Source: Kribbella monticola (GTDB taxonomy: Bacteria; Actinomycetota; Actinomycetes; Propionibacteriales; Kribbellaceae). From it: a stretch of 64,000 nt of DNA. Shown one piece after another: positions 1 through 8,142 of this stretch. Location of the stretch: the NCBI RefSeq assembly GCF_003261635.1, contig NZ_QFXK01000030.1, forward strand, positions 248,001 to 312,000. Reading direction: 5' to 3'. Both the position numbers and the translations under genes were made by a program. The notes below the pieces were generated by a model that was given only the letters and a program-made list of their open reading frames with translations, did no database searches and had not been told where the DNA came from. Positions within the stretch are counted from its first letter, which is position 1. The number at the start of each line of letters is the position of its first letter.

Positions 1-5
1 CCTCG

Positions 6-110
6 TCAAACACCCCTGATCACCCCCAACGTGTCCCCAGAGCTTTCGAACAAGGGCTCGCCGGTGAGTTCGACGTAGCCCGACCGGCTGTGATCGGACG
101 TTTCGGACAT
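6..110 (-). CDS. Small 34-residue reading frame, unknown
   Basis: The ATG at 108-110 is preceded at good spacing by AGGAG, so it looks like a genuine translation start, yet the frame ends after 34 codons. The peptide is acidic and matches no family I recognise. A run of five G lies shortly before the stop, so a frameshift in a longer gene running off the left edge is possible. It may equally be a true small protein. I see no membrane segment or metal motif. Confidence 0.3.
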   Translation of the reverse strand: MSETSDHSRSGYVELTGEPLFESSGDTLGVIRGV

Positions 111-436
111 ACAGGCTCCTAGTGCAGCCTGCGTCTGCAATGCGCGTCAGCCGCCAATCCCCTGGCCATTTCTCACAGCAGACCACGCTGCCAGACCGAT
201 GCCGGGGAGGTACCCGAAGGCAGGGCCAGTCTGCTGGAGCTGCCGACACAGTCCTCTCGGAATCCGAGCCCTAGACGTGTGGTCAAAATGTGTCCACGGA
301 TCTGCGCCCGCTACCTGAGCCAGCCGCCCGGCTTTTAGCGGGCGACGTAGGAGCCCGCGCCCGGGGTGGGTGGGAGCCAGACGCCGGAGGACGCGACGGA
401 GGAGCGGCCCGTAGGTGGCGGCGTGGGTGCGCAGCC
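111..436. other. Non-coding stretch, weak hairpin
   Basis: No convincing gene. The frames open here are continuations of a GC-rich shadow of the neighbouring LCP gene. A short hairpin (GCCCG/CGGGC arms at 326-330 and 339-343, A/T-rich loop) lies downstream of the LCP stop codon and could help end its transcript, but it has no T-run in the relevant direction. Confidence 0.3.
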
Positions 437-1975
437 TTAGCTGTCGTCGCCGGTGGGGTGGTAGGCGCAGGCGTCGTTGAGGTTTTGGGTGGGGGGCGGG
501 GGGGCTGTCTTGCCGGGGGTGGCCGACTTGCTGGGCTTGGTGGGGGGTGTGGAGGTGGTGGGCTTGACCGGGGTGTCGGAGGGCTTGGATTCCAACGCCT
601 TTTGGACGGTTTCGCGGAGGCCCTTGTAGTCGGGGTGGAGGTATTTGAGTTTCAGCTTCGACACGTCCAGGTAGACGTTCGAGACCGTCGCTGACTTGAC
701 CTTCAGGGCCAGTTGTACGAGGGCGGGCAGCAGTTCCTGGGGGATGTCCGTCCGGAGGAGGTGTTTGCCGGCTTTGGCGATGGCCTGGTATTTCGTGACC
801 AAGGTCTTGGGGTCCGCCGCGTCGACGATGCCCTTGATGGCGCAGCGTTGGCGGATCTGGCGCTGGTCGTCGTCGGCGCCGTAGCGGCCGCGGGCGAACC
901 AGAGGGCGTGGAAGCCGTCGAGGTGTTTGTTCGGGCCCGGTTCGATCCACTGGCCGGGTGGGATGTGAGCGCTGCTGATGCCGCCCATCGCGACGCGCTC
1001 GTTGACGTTCACGGTGATGCCGCCGAGAGCGTCGACGATCTCGTCGAAGCCTTGCAGGTTCACCTGCAGGTAGTAGTCGATCTTGAGCCCGGTGGCCTCG
1101 CCGACCGACTGCTTCACGACGTCGGCGCCCTGGTTGTCGGACGGGCCGAGGATGCCGGGGTGTGCGTCCGGGATGTTCTGGTACATCGCGGTCAGCATCC
1201 ACTCCAACCGGCCTTCGAGGCTGAGCCCTTCCTTGCCGAAGCCGTCCGGGTAGAACTTGTGCAGCGGCGAGTCCTCCGGGAACGGCATGAAGGTGAGCTG
1301 CCGCGGCATCGAGATGAGCGCCGTGTCGCCGGTCTTGGTGTCGATGCTCGCCACGATCACGGTGTCGGTCCGTACGCCGATCCGGCCCTTGCCGTCGTCG
1401 CCGCCGAGCAGCAGCAGGTTCAGCCGGGGTTTGCCCTCCCACGGGTCCTTCACGTTGACCGTGCTCGGCCGGGTCGCGCTCTTGCTGTCCGCCTGGGACT
1501 GGAACACGTTCTGAACCAGCGACCGCTGAGCAAGGACATTCTGTACGCCGACCGCCGCCGGAGCCGCGATCGCAAAACAGAGCAGCCCGACCAGGACCGC
1601 TCCGACCGCCCGCCCGCCGGGACCACCTGTTGCCGGACGCAACAACCGGTGCGAGCCGACGATCACGATGATCCAGAGCAGCGCGAGCAGACCGATGCCG
1701 ACGCTGGTGATCAGCAACCGGCTCGGCACCACGGCTGCCGCGAGCACCTCGTCGCGGCGCGTCAGGCCGACGTACACGCCGAGACCGAGCAGTCCCAGGC
1801 TGAGCGTGAGGACGAACGCGCCGAGTCGGCGCCGGCCGCCGATGATCAGGCCCACGCCTGGGAGCAGCGCGCTGAGCAGCGTCAGGCCGAGTGAACCGGG
1901 GACGGTCCGCGAGCGGGCGCGACCAGGCCGCCCGGGGCGACCTTTCGCCCGGGTCGCGCGTGATCGACTCCCCAT
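437..1975 (-). CDS. LCP (LytR-CpsA-Psr) family cell wall glycopolymer ligase
   Basis: 512 residues. LCP enzymes transfer lipid-linked anionic polymers or arabinogalactan-type glycans onto peptidoglycan outside the membrane. An N-terminal basic tail (1-25) is followed by about four to five hydrophobic segments up to residue 145, more than the single anchor of the simplest members. The LCP domain spans roughly 180-400 and carries the conserved RTDT motif, the arginine-rich FARGRY region and several conserved acidic residues. The C-terminus (about 460-512) is a Pro/Thr/Ser tail. The start has AGGGGAG directly upstream. It is monocistronic, and the 225 bp upstream hold no gene. The family is sure; the polymer transferred cannot be read from sequence. 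Confidence 0.9.
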   Translation of the reverse strand: MGSRSRATRAKGRPGRPGRARSRTVPGSLGLTLLSALLPGVGLIIGGRRRLGAFVLTLSLGLLGLGVYVGLTRRDEVLAAAVVPSRLLITSVGIGLLALLWIIVIVGSHRLLRPATGGPGGRAVGAVLVGLLCFAIAAPAAVGVQNVLAQRSLVQNVFQSQADSKSATRPSTVNVKDPWEGKPRLNLLLLGGDDGKGRIGVRTDTVIVASIDTKTGDTALISMPRQLTFMPFPEDSPLHKFYPDGFGKEGLSLEGRLEWMLTAMYQNIPDAHPGILGPSDNQGADVVKQSVGEATGLKIDYYLQVNLQGFDEIVDALGGITVNVNERVAMGGISSAHIPPGQWIEPGPNKHLDGFHALWFARGRYGADDDQRQIRQRCAIKGIVDAADPKTLVTKYQAIAKAGKHLLRTDIPQELLPALVQLALKVKSATVSNVYLDVSKLKLKYLHPDYKGLRETVQKALESKPSDTPVKPTTSTPPTKPSKSATPGKTAPPPPTQNLNDACAYHPTGDDS

Positions 1976-2200
1976 AGCTCCCCTGTCAGCGCCCGATACC
2001 AGTGTGCGTCAAGTACCCAAGACACACACTTCTTCAGACGCCGCCGAGCCCCGATCGGTTTACTTCACCCACCGCTGGCGTACGCCGACGCCGAGTCACC
2101 GAAGGCCCCCTGCCCCCGCAGTTGCCGGAAGCCCACCTGCCCCGGACTCGCCCGGAAACCAATCGGCACCCCAGTCGTCGGAAACCCGCAGTACGGGGAG

Positions 2201-2491
2201 TCAGCGGAAGTCGACCTGGCCCGGAGGGATGCGGGGCTGCTGACGCGGGGCGAGTGCGGAGGGCTCGAGGGGGCGGAGCAGGCCGGCGGCGAACCATGCC
2301 TCGACCGACTTGGCTTCCTTCGGATTCGGCACGTACACCACCCGCGCCATCCAGTCGTCGGAGTTGTTCCGCCGCCACTCCAGGATCAGCCCGGGCCACG
2401 GACCCCGCTCGTGTGCTGTGGCAAGCACCCAGCAGTGCCGCCGCCGACTGTCCGGCGGCGGCTCCCGCGGATATCTCCTGTTGCTCCCCAT
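2201..2491 (-). CDS. Conserved-type small hypothetical protein
   Basis: 96 residues from the ATG at 2489-2491; a second in-frame ATG six codons upstream is also possible and neither has a strong ribosome site. The middle (CWVLATAHERGPWPGLI, then a WMARVVYV strand and an EAWFAAGLLRPL helix) has the composition of a small folded domain rather than a shadow frame. Trp-rich short proteins of this sort are common in actinobacteria as unannotated families. It stands alone between the LCP gene and the ABC exporter. Function unknown. Confidence 0.6.
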   Translation of the reverse strand: MGSNRRYPREPPPDSRRRHCWVLATAHERGPWPGLILEWRRNNSDDWMARVVYVPNPKEAKSVEAWFAAGLLRPLEPSALAPRQQPRIPPGQVDFR

Positions 2492-2610
2492 GAGGCAAGG
2501 ATCGCACATCAGTTCGATTGTTGGTCAAATTCGCTGACCGTGGCCCCGCCATCACACAAGCCCGTACTACGGGCGGGAGTCCGCGCCCCTCAGCACGGCC
2601 TCCCGCCCCC

Positions 2611-3405
2611 TCAGCGAGACAGCTTCCGGAAGCGCGTCGCCGCCAAGGGCAAGAACAGTGCGGTCAGCAGCAACGGCCCGATGACGGCCGCCCCGATGGC
2701 GTGGTCGCCGATCCACGAAGCCGGCGCCGTATCGGGATTCTCGAACAAGGACCGGGCCGCGGTAGCGGTGAGCGACAGCGGGTTCCACTGCGCGATCGCA
2801 CCCAGCCAGGACGGCATCGTAGAGGTCGCCACGAAGGCGCTGGACAGAAAGCCGATCGGCCACACCAGCACCTGGACCATCGCGACGCTCTGCGCGTTCT
2901 TCACCACCAGCCCGATGAAGGTGCCGACCCACAGCAACGCGAACCGGAGCAACAGCAACAATCCGAAAGCAGCCAGCGCCGCCGCGAATGTGCCGTGCCA
3001 ACGCCAACCCAGTACCAGCCCGGTGACCACCAGCACCGTGAGCGTCACGACCGAGTCGAGCAGGTCGGCGATACACCGACCGAGCACCACTGCGGTCGAA
3101 CTGATCGGCAGTGAACGGAATCGGTCGGTGACGCCCTTCGCCGCGTCTTCGGTGATCGCGAGCATCGTCGACTCGAGTCCGAACAGCATGGCCAGCGCGA
3201 AGATGCCGGGCACCAGCAACTCGTAGTACGACTGGCCTTCGGGGCGTTCCATCGCGCCGCCGAGCAGGGCGCCGAACATCAGCAGCATCAGCACCGGGAA
3301 GAACCACTTGAAGATCACCGGGCCGGGCTGCATCCGCCAGTGCGTCAGGTCTCGCCGCGCGATCGTCCAGCCGTCGGCCAGGGCCCAGCCGAAACGGTTC
3401 GTCAT
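2611..3405 (-). CDS. ABC-2 type exporter permease, DrrB-like
   Basis: 264 residues with six predicted membrane segments (about 30-50, 65-85, 110-135, 140-165, 175-195, 235-255), the arrangement of the ABC-2 permeases of daunorubicin-type exporters. It pairs with the ATPase encoded just upstream; the two genes share an ATGA overlap at 3402-3405, indicating translational coupling and a one-to-one complex. Substrate cannot be inferred, but the divergent TetR gene suggests induction by a small toxic compound. The conserved motif following the second segment (FRSLPIS) is typical of this subfamily. Confidence 0.88.
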   Translation of the reverse strand: MTNRFGWALADGWTIARRDLTHWRMQPGPVIFKWFFPVLMLLMFGALLGGAMERPEGQSYYELLVPGIFALAMLFGLESTMLAITEDAAKGVTDRFRSLPISSTAVVLGRCIADLLDSVVTLTVLVVTGLVLGWRWHGTFAAALAAFGLLLLLRFALLWVGTFIGLVVKNAQSVAMVQVLVWPIGFLSSAFVATSTMPSWLGAIAQWNPLSLTATAARSLFENPDTAPASWIGDHAIGAAVIGPLLLTALFLPLAATRFRKLSR

Positions 3406-4373
3406 GCCGCCACCTCCTCGGCCGTCAGGTGCAGGAAGACCTCGTCGAGCGTCGGCCGCCGCAAGGTGATGTCCTCCGGTTCGATCATTGCCTCTCGCAA
3501 CGATGTGGCGACGTCCACCAACGTGCGGGTGCGATCCCGCACCGGGATGCTCACCCGCAGATCGTCGACCCGGAGCTCCCCGGCGGCCAGCGGTTCCACC
3601 AACGCCCGCACCCGTGGGACGTCAGCGGGGTCGAGCAGCACCACGTCGAGCCAGTCGGCACCCAAGGCCGCCTTCAACTCGTCCGGGGTGCCCTCGGCAA
3701 CGACTTTGCCTGCCTTGAGCATCGAGATCCGGTCCGCCAAGCGATCCGCCTCCTCCAGGTACTGCGTGGTCAGCAACACCGTCGTCCCGCCGTCGACCAG
3801 GTCCCGGACCGCCGACCAGACCTCGATCCGCGCGGCCGGATCCAGCCCCGTCGTCGGCTCGTCGACGAACAACACCGGCGGTGCGACGATGAGGCTCGCG
3901 GCCAGATCGAGTCGCCGCCGCATACCGCCGGAGTACTTCGCGGCCGCCTGGTCCGCCGCTGCGGTCAGCGCGAACCGTTCGAGCAACTCGTCCGCCCGGC
4001 GTACCGCGGCCGGGCGGGACAAGTGGTTCAACCGACCGAACAGCACCAGGTTCTGCCGTCCGGTGATGATCTCGTCGACTGCCGCGTACTGGCCGACGAG
4101 GCCGATCCGCCGGCGAACCTCCCCGCCCTGGCGACGTACGTCGTACCCGGCGACCGTCGCCTCGCCGGAATCCGGCGCGAGCAGCGTCGACAGGATCCGT
4201 ACGGCGGTGGTCTTGCCGGCCCCGTTCGGTCCGAGCAGGCCGACCACCGTGCCGGCCTGGACCTCCAGATCGAACCCGTTCAGCCCCGCTCCCTCGGTCC
4301 CGCCCACGTAGTTCTTGCGTACTTCGCTTGCCAAGATCACGCGTTCTGGCACTTCAACCCTTTGCACGACCAT
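3402..4373 (-). CDS. ABC exporter ATPase, DrrA-like
   Basis: 323 residues. Walker A GPNGAGKT near residue 50, signature YSGGMRRR near 145, Walker B LFVDEPTTGLD and a C-terminal DUF4162-type tail ending in TLDEVFLHLT, all diagnostic for the drug-exporting DrrA group. It energises the permease that overlaps its stop codon. The first ATG has AGAGGGG too close for ideal spacing; a GTG at 4350-4352 preceded by AAAGGG is a plausible alternative start seven codons in. Transcribed away from the TetR gene at 4463, from a shared 89 bp promoter region holding a palindrome. Confidence 0.9.
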   Translation of the reverse strand: MVVQRVEVPERVILASEVRKNYVGGTEGAGLNGFDLEVQAGTVVGLLGPNGAGKTTAVRILSTLLAPDSGEATVAGYDVRRQGGEVRRRIGLVGQYAAVDEIITGRQNLVLFGRLNHLSRPAAVRRADELLERFALTAAADQAAAKYSGGMRRRLDLAASLIVAPPVLFVDEPTTGLDPAARIEVWSAVRDLVDGGTTVLLTTQYLEEADRLADRISMLKAGKVVAEGTPDELKAALGADWLDVVLLDPADVPRVRALVEPLAAGELRVDDLRVSIPVRDRTRTLVDVATSLREAMIEPEDITLRRPTLDEVFLHLTAEEVAA

Positions 4374-4397
4374 CCCCTCTGACGCTTGAGCCGTAGA

Positions 4398-4410
4398 GTG
4401 TACCGTACAC
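4398..4410. promoter_or_regulatory. Probable TetR operator between exporter and tetR
   Basis: GTGTACCGTACAC is a perfect inverted repeat (6-1-6) located between two divergent start codons, 25 bp from the ATPase gene and 52 bp from tetR. Position and symmetry suit autoregulation and exporter control by the adjacent TetR protein. A flanking CGTAC at 4411-4415 may extend the site. Confidence 0.6.
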
Positions 4411-4462
4411 CGTACGACTCCTAGACGATCAGCTCAACGACGACCGGCTAAGGTTTGTTCCC

Positions 4463-5236
4463 GTGCCTGGAAAAAAGACCGCCGCGGCTGATCCGGCGCG
4501 CAGCCTGGCCCTGCTCTGGGGCACCCACACCAAGCCCGGCCGCTCCGGACTGACGCTGCGGGCGATCATCGACACCGCCATCGAGCTGGCCGACGCGAAC
4601 GGGCTGGAGGCGGTCTCGATGCGCCTCGTCGCCGAGCAGCTCAAGGCCGGGACGATGTCGCTCTACACGCACGTGCCGGGCAAGGGCGAGCTGACCGTGC
4701 TGATGTACGACGCGGTCTACGGCGACCTGTACGCCGATGCCGACGAGCCGGTGCGCCAACCGGGCGGCTGGCGTGGCGCGCTCGAGTTCGTTGCCCAGCG
4801 CAACTGGGAGGTGCTGATGCGGCACCCGTGGATCCATGAGGTGCCGGCCGTCCGCTCGGCCGTCGGGCCGAACGTCATCGCCAAGTACGAGACCGAACTG
4901 CGGCCACTGGACGGACTCGGGCTGAGCGATGTCGAGATGGACTCGACGCTCAACCTGCTCCTCACGCACGTGCAGGGCACCGCGCGTACTGCGGCCGAGC
5001 ACCTCCGCACCCAGCGCGAGTCAGGAATGACCGACGCGGAGTGGTGGCTCGCGGCGGGCCCGGCCCTCGCGCACTACATGGGTGCCCTGGCAGACCGCTT
5101 TCCCGTTGCTGGGCGGGTCGGCTCCGCGACCGGCGAGCAACACCAGGCGGCGATCAACTCCGAACACGCCCTGAAGTTCGGCCTCGACCGCATCCTCGCC
5201 GGAGTTGCCTTGCTGATCGAGGAACGGAAGAGCTAG
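4463..5236 (+). CDS. TetR-family repressor of the adjacent ABC exporter
   Basis: 257 residues. Helix-turn-helix around 36-65 (LRAIIDTAIELADANG, then MSLYTHV as recognition helix) followed by a TetR class C-terminal ligand domain with the bulky LLLTHVQGTARTA region. This tetracycline-repressor-like C-terminal type is usually found beside drug exporters, and here the DrrAB-like pair lies immediately divergent with a palindrome between. Start ATG preceded at distance by a weak purine stretch. Its stop lies one base from the stop of the convergent SDR gene. The ligand is unknown. Confidence 0.87.
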   Translation: MPGKKTAAADPARSLALLWGTHTKPGRSGLTLRAIIDTAIELADANGLEAVSMRLVAEQLKAGTMSLYTHVPGKGELTVLMYDAVYGDLYADADEPVRQPGGWRGALEFVAQRNWEVLMRHPWIHEVPAVRSAVGPNVIAKYETELRPLDGLGLSDVEMDSTLNLLLTHVQGTARTAAEHLRTQRESGMTDAEWWLAAGPALAHYMGALADRFPVAGRVGSATGEQHQAAINSEHALKFGLDRILAGVALLIEERKS

Positions 5237-5237
5237 T

Positions 5238-5912
5238 TCAGACCGGGAGGTGGGCCCCGGTGAGTGAGTCGTTCTCGGCCAGGAAGCGGAGAACGGTGGC
5301 GATCCGGGTGGGTGGGGTCCAGGTGGTGGTGTTGGCGGTCGGCCGGGCCTGGCGGTTGGCGGGGGTGTCGATGGTGCCCGGGACGATCGCGTTGACGCGG
5401 ATGTTGTCCTTGGCGTACTCGACGGCGAGCGCGTCCACGAAGGCGAGCACACCGGCCTTCGCGGTGATGTAGCCGGCGGCTCCGGCGAACGGCTTCAACG
5501 CGGAACCACTCGACGTACAGACGATCGCTCCCCCGCCGGCCGCGATCAGGTACGGGAGCGCGGCCTGCGTGATCAGGTACATCGGGCGGAGGTTCAACCG
5601 CAGTTGGTTTTCGAAGTCCTCGATCGGCGTCTCGTGCACCCTCGCGCCGGAAGCGAATCCGCCGACGAGGTTGAGCAGCGCCTTGACCGGTGCGTCCTGA
5701 TCAGCAGCGGCAAGCTCAGCCACCTGCTGCGCACCCGCTGGATCGGACAGATCCGCAACGAGCGTCTGCAGCCGCTCGTGCTGCCCCAGCGAGGCCAGCG
5801 TCGCCTCACTGCGCCCCGGTACGACGACCCGCCAGCCGGCCGTCAGAAATTCCGCGGTCACCGCGGACCCGAGCCCACCAGTCCCGCCCGCCACGATCAC
5901 AGTCCGACTCAT
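5238..5912 (-). CDS. Short-chain dehydrogenase/reductase
   Basis: 224 residues, a compact SDR. The nucleotide-binding GGTGGLG motif is at 9-15, an LNLVGG segment stands in place of NNAG, and the catalytic Ser (CTSSG) and YITAK tetrad are present. Cytosolic NAD(P)-dependent oxidoreductase of unknown substrate. The C-terminus is short, ending soon after the segment that usually contributes to dimerisation. It converges on tetR with a one-base gap and stands alone, so no pathway is suggested by context. Confidence 0.85.
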   Translation of the reverse strand: MSRTVIVAGGTGGLGSAVTAEFLTAGWRVVVPGRSEATLASLGQHERLQTLVADLSDPAGAQQVAELAAADQDAPVKALLNLVGGFASGARVHETPIEDFENQLRLNLRPMYLITQAALPYLIAAGGGAIVCTSSGSALKPFAGAAGYITAKAGVLAFVDALAVEYAKDNIRVNAIVPGTIDTPANRQARPTANTTTWTPPTRIATVLRFLAENDSLTGAHLPV

Positions 5913-5921
5913 GGCCGAAGG

Positions 5922-6803
5922 CTAGTCCGGGAGAGCCAGGGTGCGCCCGGCGGCTCGGGCGGATTCGATGCTGCGGGAGAGGGTGTCGCGAAGCGCGGCG
6001 GCCTCGTCGGCGAAGCCCTGGACGACGCTGGTGTCACCGGCCGGCTCCGTCCGGGCGAGGAGTTCGATGTAGCGATCACCGTCTTCCAAGGCCGCCTCAG
6101 CGCGGAGGGCCGCATCGGCGGAGCGGACCCGGTCGGCGTACCGCTCGAGTAGTTCGACCTTGCGTTTGATCGCGTCGGCCGAGCGGGTGAGCGCCCGGCG
6201 TTGCGGGCCGAGGACGGCTTCGAGCTCGGCCGTTGCCATCCCGCGGGCGATGTCGCGCTGGCGGGCGCGGAGTACGGATTGCTCGTGCAGGACCTGGCCG
6301 ATGTCCCAGAGCTGCTCGGGCAGGACCAGCTCGTTCTGCATCTCGTCGAGCAGGCCGCGCTGCGTGACCGTTGCCCCGAGCACCGTTCGGACCGCGCGCT
6401 GGGCGCGGCCGAGCACCCGACCGGCTTCCTCGTCGAAGTCCTCGGGCAACAGGTACTTGCCGTGCTGCAGCCGGACGGCCTTGTGACCGCGGTCCTCGAC
6501 GGCCGAACTGACGGCGACCCCAGCGGTCAGTACGACGGCGACGACAGCGAGCGCGAGCGCGGACCATGCGGCGACCGCGGTCGGCAGCGTGATGGCGAAG
6601 ACGATGAGCCCGAGAATCCAGCCGCCGACACAGATCGCGAGCCAGACCAGCAGCGATCCGAAGGTCGCTCCCGGCGCGGTCGACCAGGAGGTCTCCCGCT
6701 TCGGTCGTGGCCGGCCGGCGGGGACGAACAGCTCCGGCTTGCGCTCGTACAGCCGGCGCACCTGCAGCGGTACGTCGGGCGCGAACACCGGCTCCAGCGC
6801 CAT
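5922..6803 (-). CDS. Membrane protein with coiled-coil-like C-terminal half
   Basis: 293 residues from the ATG at 6801-6803, chosen because GGAGGAGG precedes it; an ATG seven codons upstream lacks a site. Residues 1-50 are a cytosolic lead, about 52-105 form two adjacent membrane segments, and 130-290 is a long charged helical region rich in Glu, Arg and Ala, likely coiled coil. No enzyme motif is visible. Proteins of this plan may sense or scaffold at the membrane. Downstream SDR is only 10 bp away, so the two may be co-transcribed. Function unknown. Confidence 0.7.
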   Translation of the reverse strand: MALEPVFAPDVPLQVRRLYERKPELFVPAGRPRPKRETSWSTAPGATFGSLLVWLAICVGGWILGLIVFAITLPTAVAAWSALALAVVAVVLTAGVAVSSAVEDRGHKAVRLQHGKYLLPEDFDEEAGRVLGRAQRAVRTVLGATVTQRGLLDEMQNELVLPEQLWDIGQVLHEQSVLRARQRDIARGMATAELEAVLGPQRRALTRSADAIKRKVELLERYADRVRSADAALRAEAALEDGDRYIELLARTEPAGDTSVVQGFADEAAALRDTLSRSIESARAAGRTLALPD

Positions 6804-6878
6804 GCCACCTCCTCCGTCGAACACTCAGCGTAGCGGTGCAGCTGCGCCGAACCGCACAACACAAGTGTCCCGCGGTGG

Positions 6879-7955
6879 TCAGACGCCGAGCCTGACCGCG
6901 AGACCGTCGAGCACGAGTGTCAGACCGAACTCGAAGAGCTGGTCCAGGTCGAAGTCGAAGTCGAAACCGTCCGGGATCGCCAGCGCCCGGAACCCGGGGA
7001 GGTCCTCGGTCTGCACCAGGCCGCCGAGCAGGTTGGCCTGGTGCGCGGCCCACTCGTCGGCGGTCATGCCGGTGTCCTGCTCGGCCTGGACTTCGGGTTC
7101 GAGGTTGAGGGCGACGCCGCGCACGTAGCCGAAGACGGTGATCGCGGCGTACATGGCGGTGCTCGCGTCGAGGCCGAACCCGGCGACGGCACGCAGTACG
7201 GCGTCGGTGTGTGGCAGCAGCTTCGGGAGGACCTGCGGGCGGCCAATGGTGAGAGCACTCGGCAGCCAGAGGTGCTGCCGGTACGCCGACCATTGCAGGC
7301 GCGCGGTTTGCTCGACGGCATCGCGCCAGTTGCTGGGACGCCTTGCAGGAAAGGGGAAATCGCCGATCGCCGTGTCGACCATCTGGAGGATCAGAGCGTC
7401 CTTGCCGCCGACGTACCGGTAGAGGGCCATGGTCGAGACACCCAGCTCGGTCGCGATCCGGCGCATGGACAAAGCGGGCATCCCCTCCGCATCGGCGATC
7501 CCGATCGCCACCCGCACCACCAGCTCCCGACTCAACAACTCCTCCCCTGCCTCCACCCGCCCTTGTCCACCAGCGCCATTCGCGCCGGAAGCGCGCGAGG
7601 TGCCGGAGGGCGCTGCCCGAAGAGCGCCGCGATCGCCCGCAACACCGGCGACGAGGGAGGCGCCCCGATCGCCGGCCGCGCCGGAGGCGCGCGGAACGCC
7701 GGTGGCGCGGAGGGTGCTGCGGGGGGTGGGTGGGCGGCGTGGGGGTGGGCCGACGACGTTGCCTACGCCGGGGCGGGGATGGATGAGGCGTTCCTGCTGG
7801 AGCAGGGCGAGAACCTTTGTCGCGGTGGCCATCGCGATGCCGTGGTCGCGGATCAGGGCGCGGGTCGACGGGACCCGATCGCCCGGCTTGAGCTTGCCGG
7901 TTCGGATCAGGTCCCGGAGCTCCGCGGCGATCCGCTGGTACGGCGCGTCGTTCAT
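6879..7955 (-). CDS. GntR-TetR fusion transcriptional regulator
   Basis: 358 residues with two DNA-binding domains. Residues 1-68 are a GntR winged helix (YQRIAAELRDLIRTGKL, then PSTRALIRDHGIA). About 70-140 is a low-complexity linker rich in Gly, Ala, Arg built from imperfect repeats. About 143-190 is a TetR helix-turn-helix (MRRIATELGVSTMALYRYV) followed by a TetR-type ligand domain to the end. The architecture is known in actinobacteria, where it usually guards drug-modifying or exporting genes. It is divergent from the flavin monooxygenase at 8143, and the intervening region contains four GTGCAC sites. The linker length looks unusually long and the underlying DNA is repetitive. Confidence 0.87.
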   Translation of the reverse strand: MNDAPYQRIAAELRDLIRTGKLKPGDRVPSTRALIRDHGIAMATATKVLALLQQERLIHPRPGVGNVVGPPPRRPPTPRSTLRATGVPRASGAAGDRGASLVAGVAGDRGALRAAPSGTSRASGANGAGGQGRVEAGEELLSRELVVRVAIGIADAEGMPALSMRRIATELGVSTMALYRYVGGKDALILQMVDTAIGDFPFPARRPSNWRDAVEQTARLQWSAYRQHLWLPSALTIGRPQVLPKLLPHTDAVLRAVAGFGLDASTAMYAAITVFGYVRGVALNLEPEVQAEQDTGMTADEWAAHQANLLGGLVQTEDLPGFRALAIPDGFDFDFDLDQLFEFGLTLVLDGLAVRLGV

Positions 7956-7970
7956 CGACTTCCTCTCGCA

Positions 7971-8120
7971 CTAGTGCACCTGGTGCACCCGGTCACGGTC
8001 TCCGGCTCCCCGCCCGCTGAACCGGGAGCGGCCCAGAAATTGGTGCACTAGGGCAGTCGCGGATTCCCAGGGGTAGAGCGGCGGAGCTGGTTAACGTCCT
8101 CGTATACACCGTACGTGCAC
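7971..8120. promoter_or_regulatory. Operator array with four GTGCAC sites
   Basis: GTGCACCTGGTGCAC at 7974-7988 is a perfect 7-1-7 palindrome containing two GTGCAC hexamers. A third copy at 8043-8048 sits in a 10-mer (GGTGCACTAG) that is the exact reverse complement of CTAGTGCACC at 7971-7980. A fourth hexamer is at 8115-8120, 22 bp before the monooxygenase start. This pattern suits a regulator with two kinds of DNA-binding domain and control of both divergent promoters. Confidence 0.6.
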
Positions 8121-8142
8121 TACCCCAACGAAAGGAAGTCGG

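Noticed and set aside
147..1442. 431-codon minus-strand frame overlapping the LCP gene
   Set aside because: Arg/Pro-rich GC shadow of the LCP coding frame.
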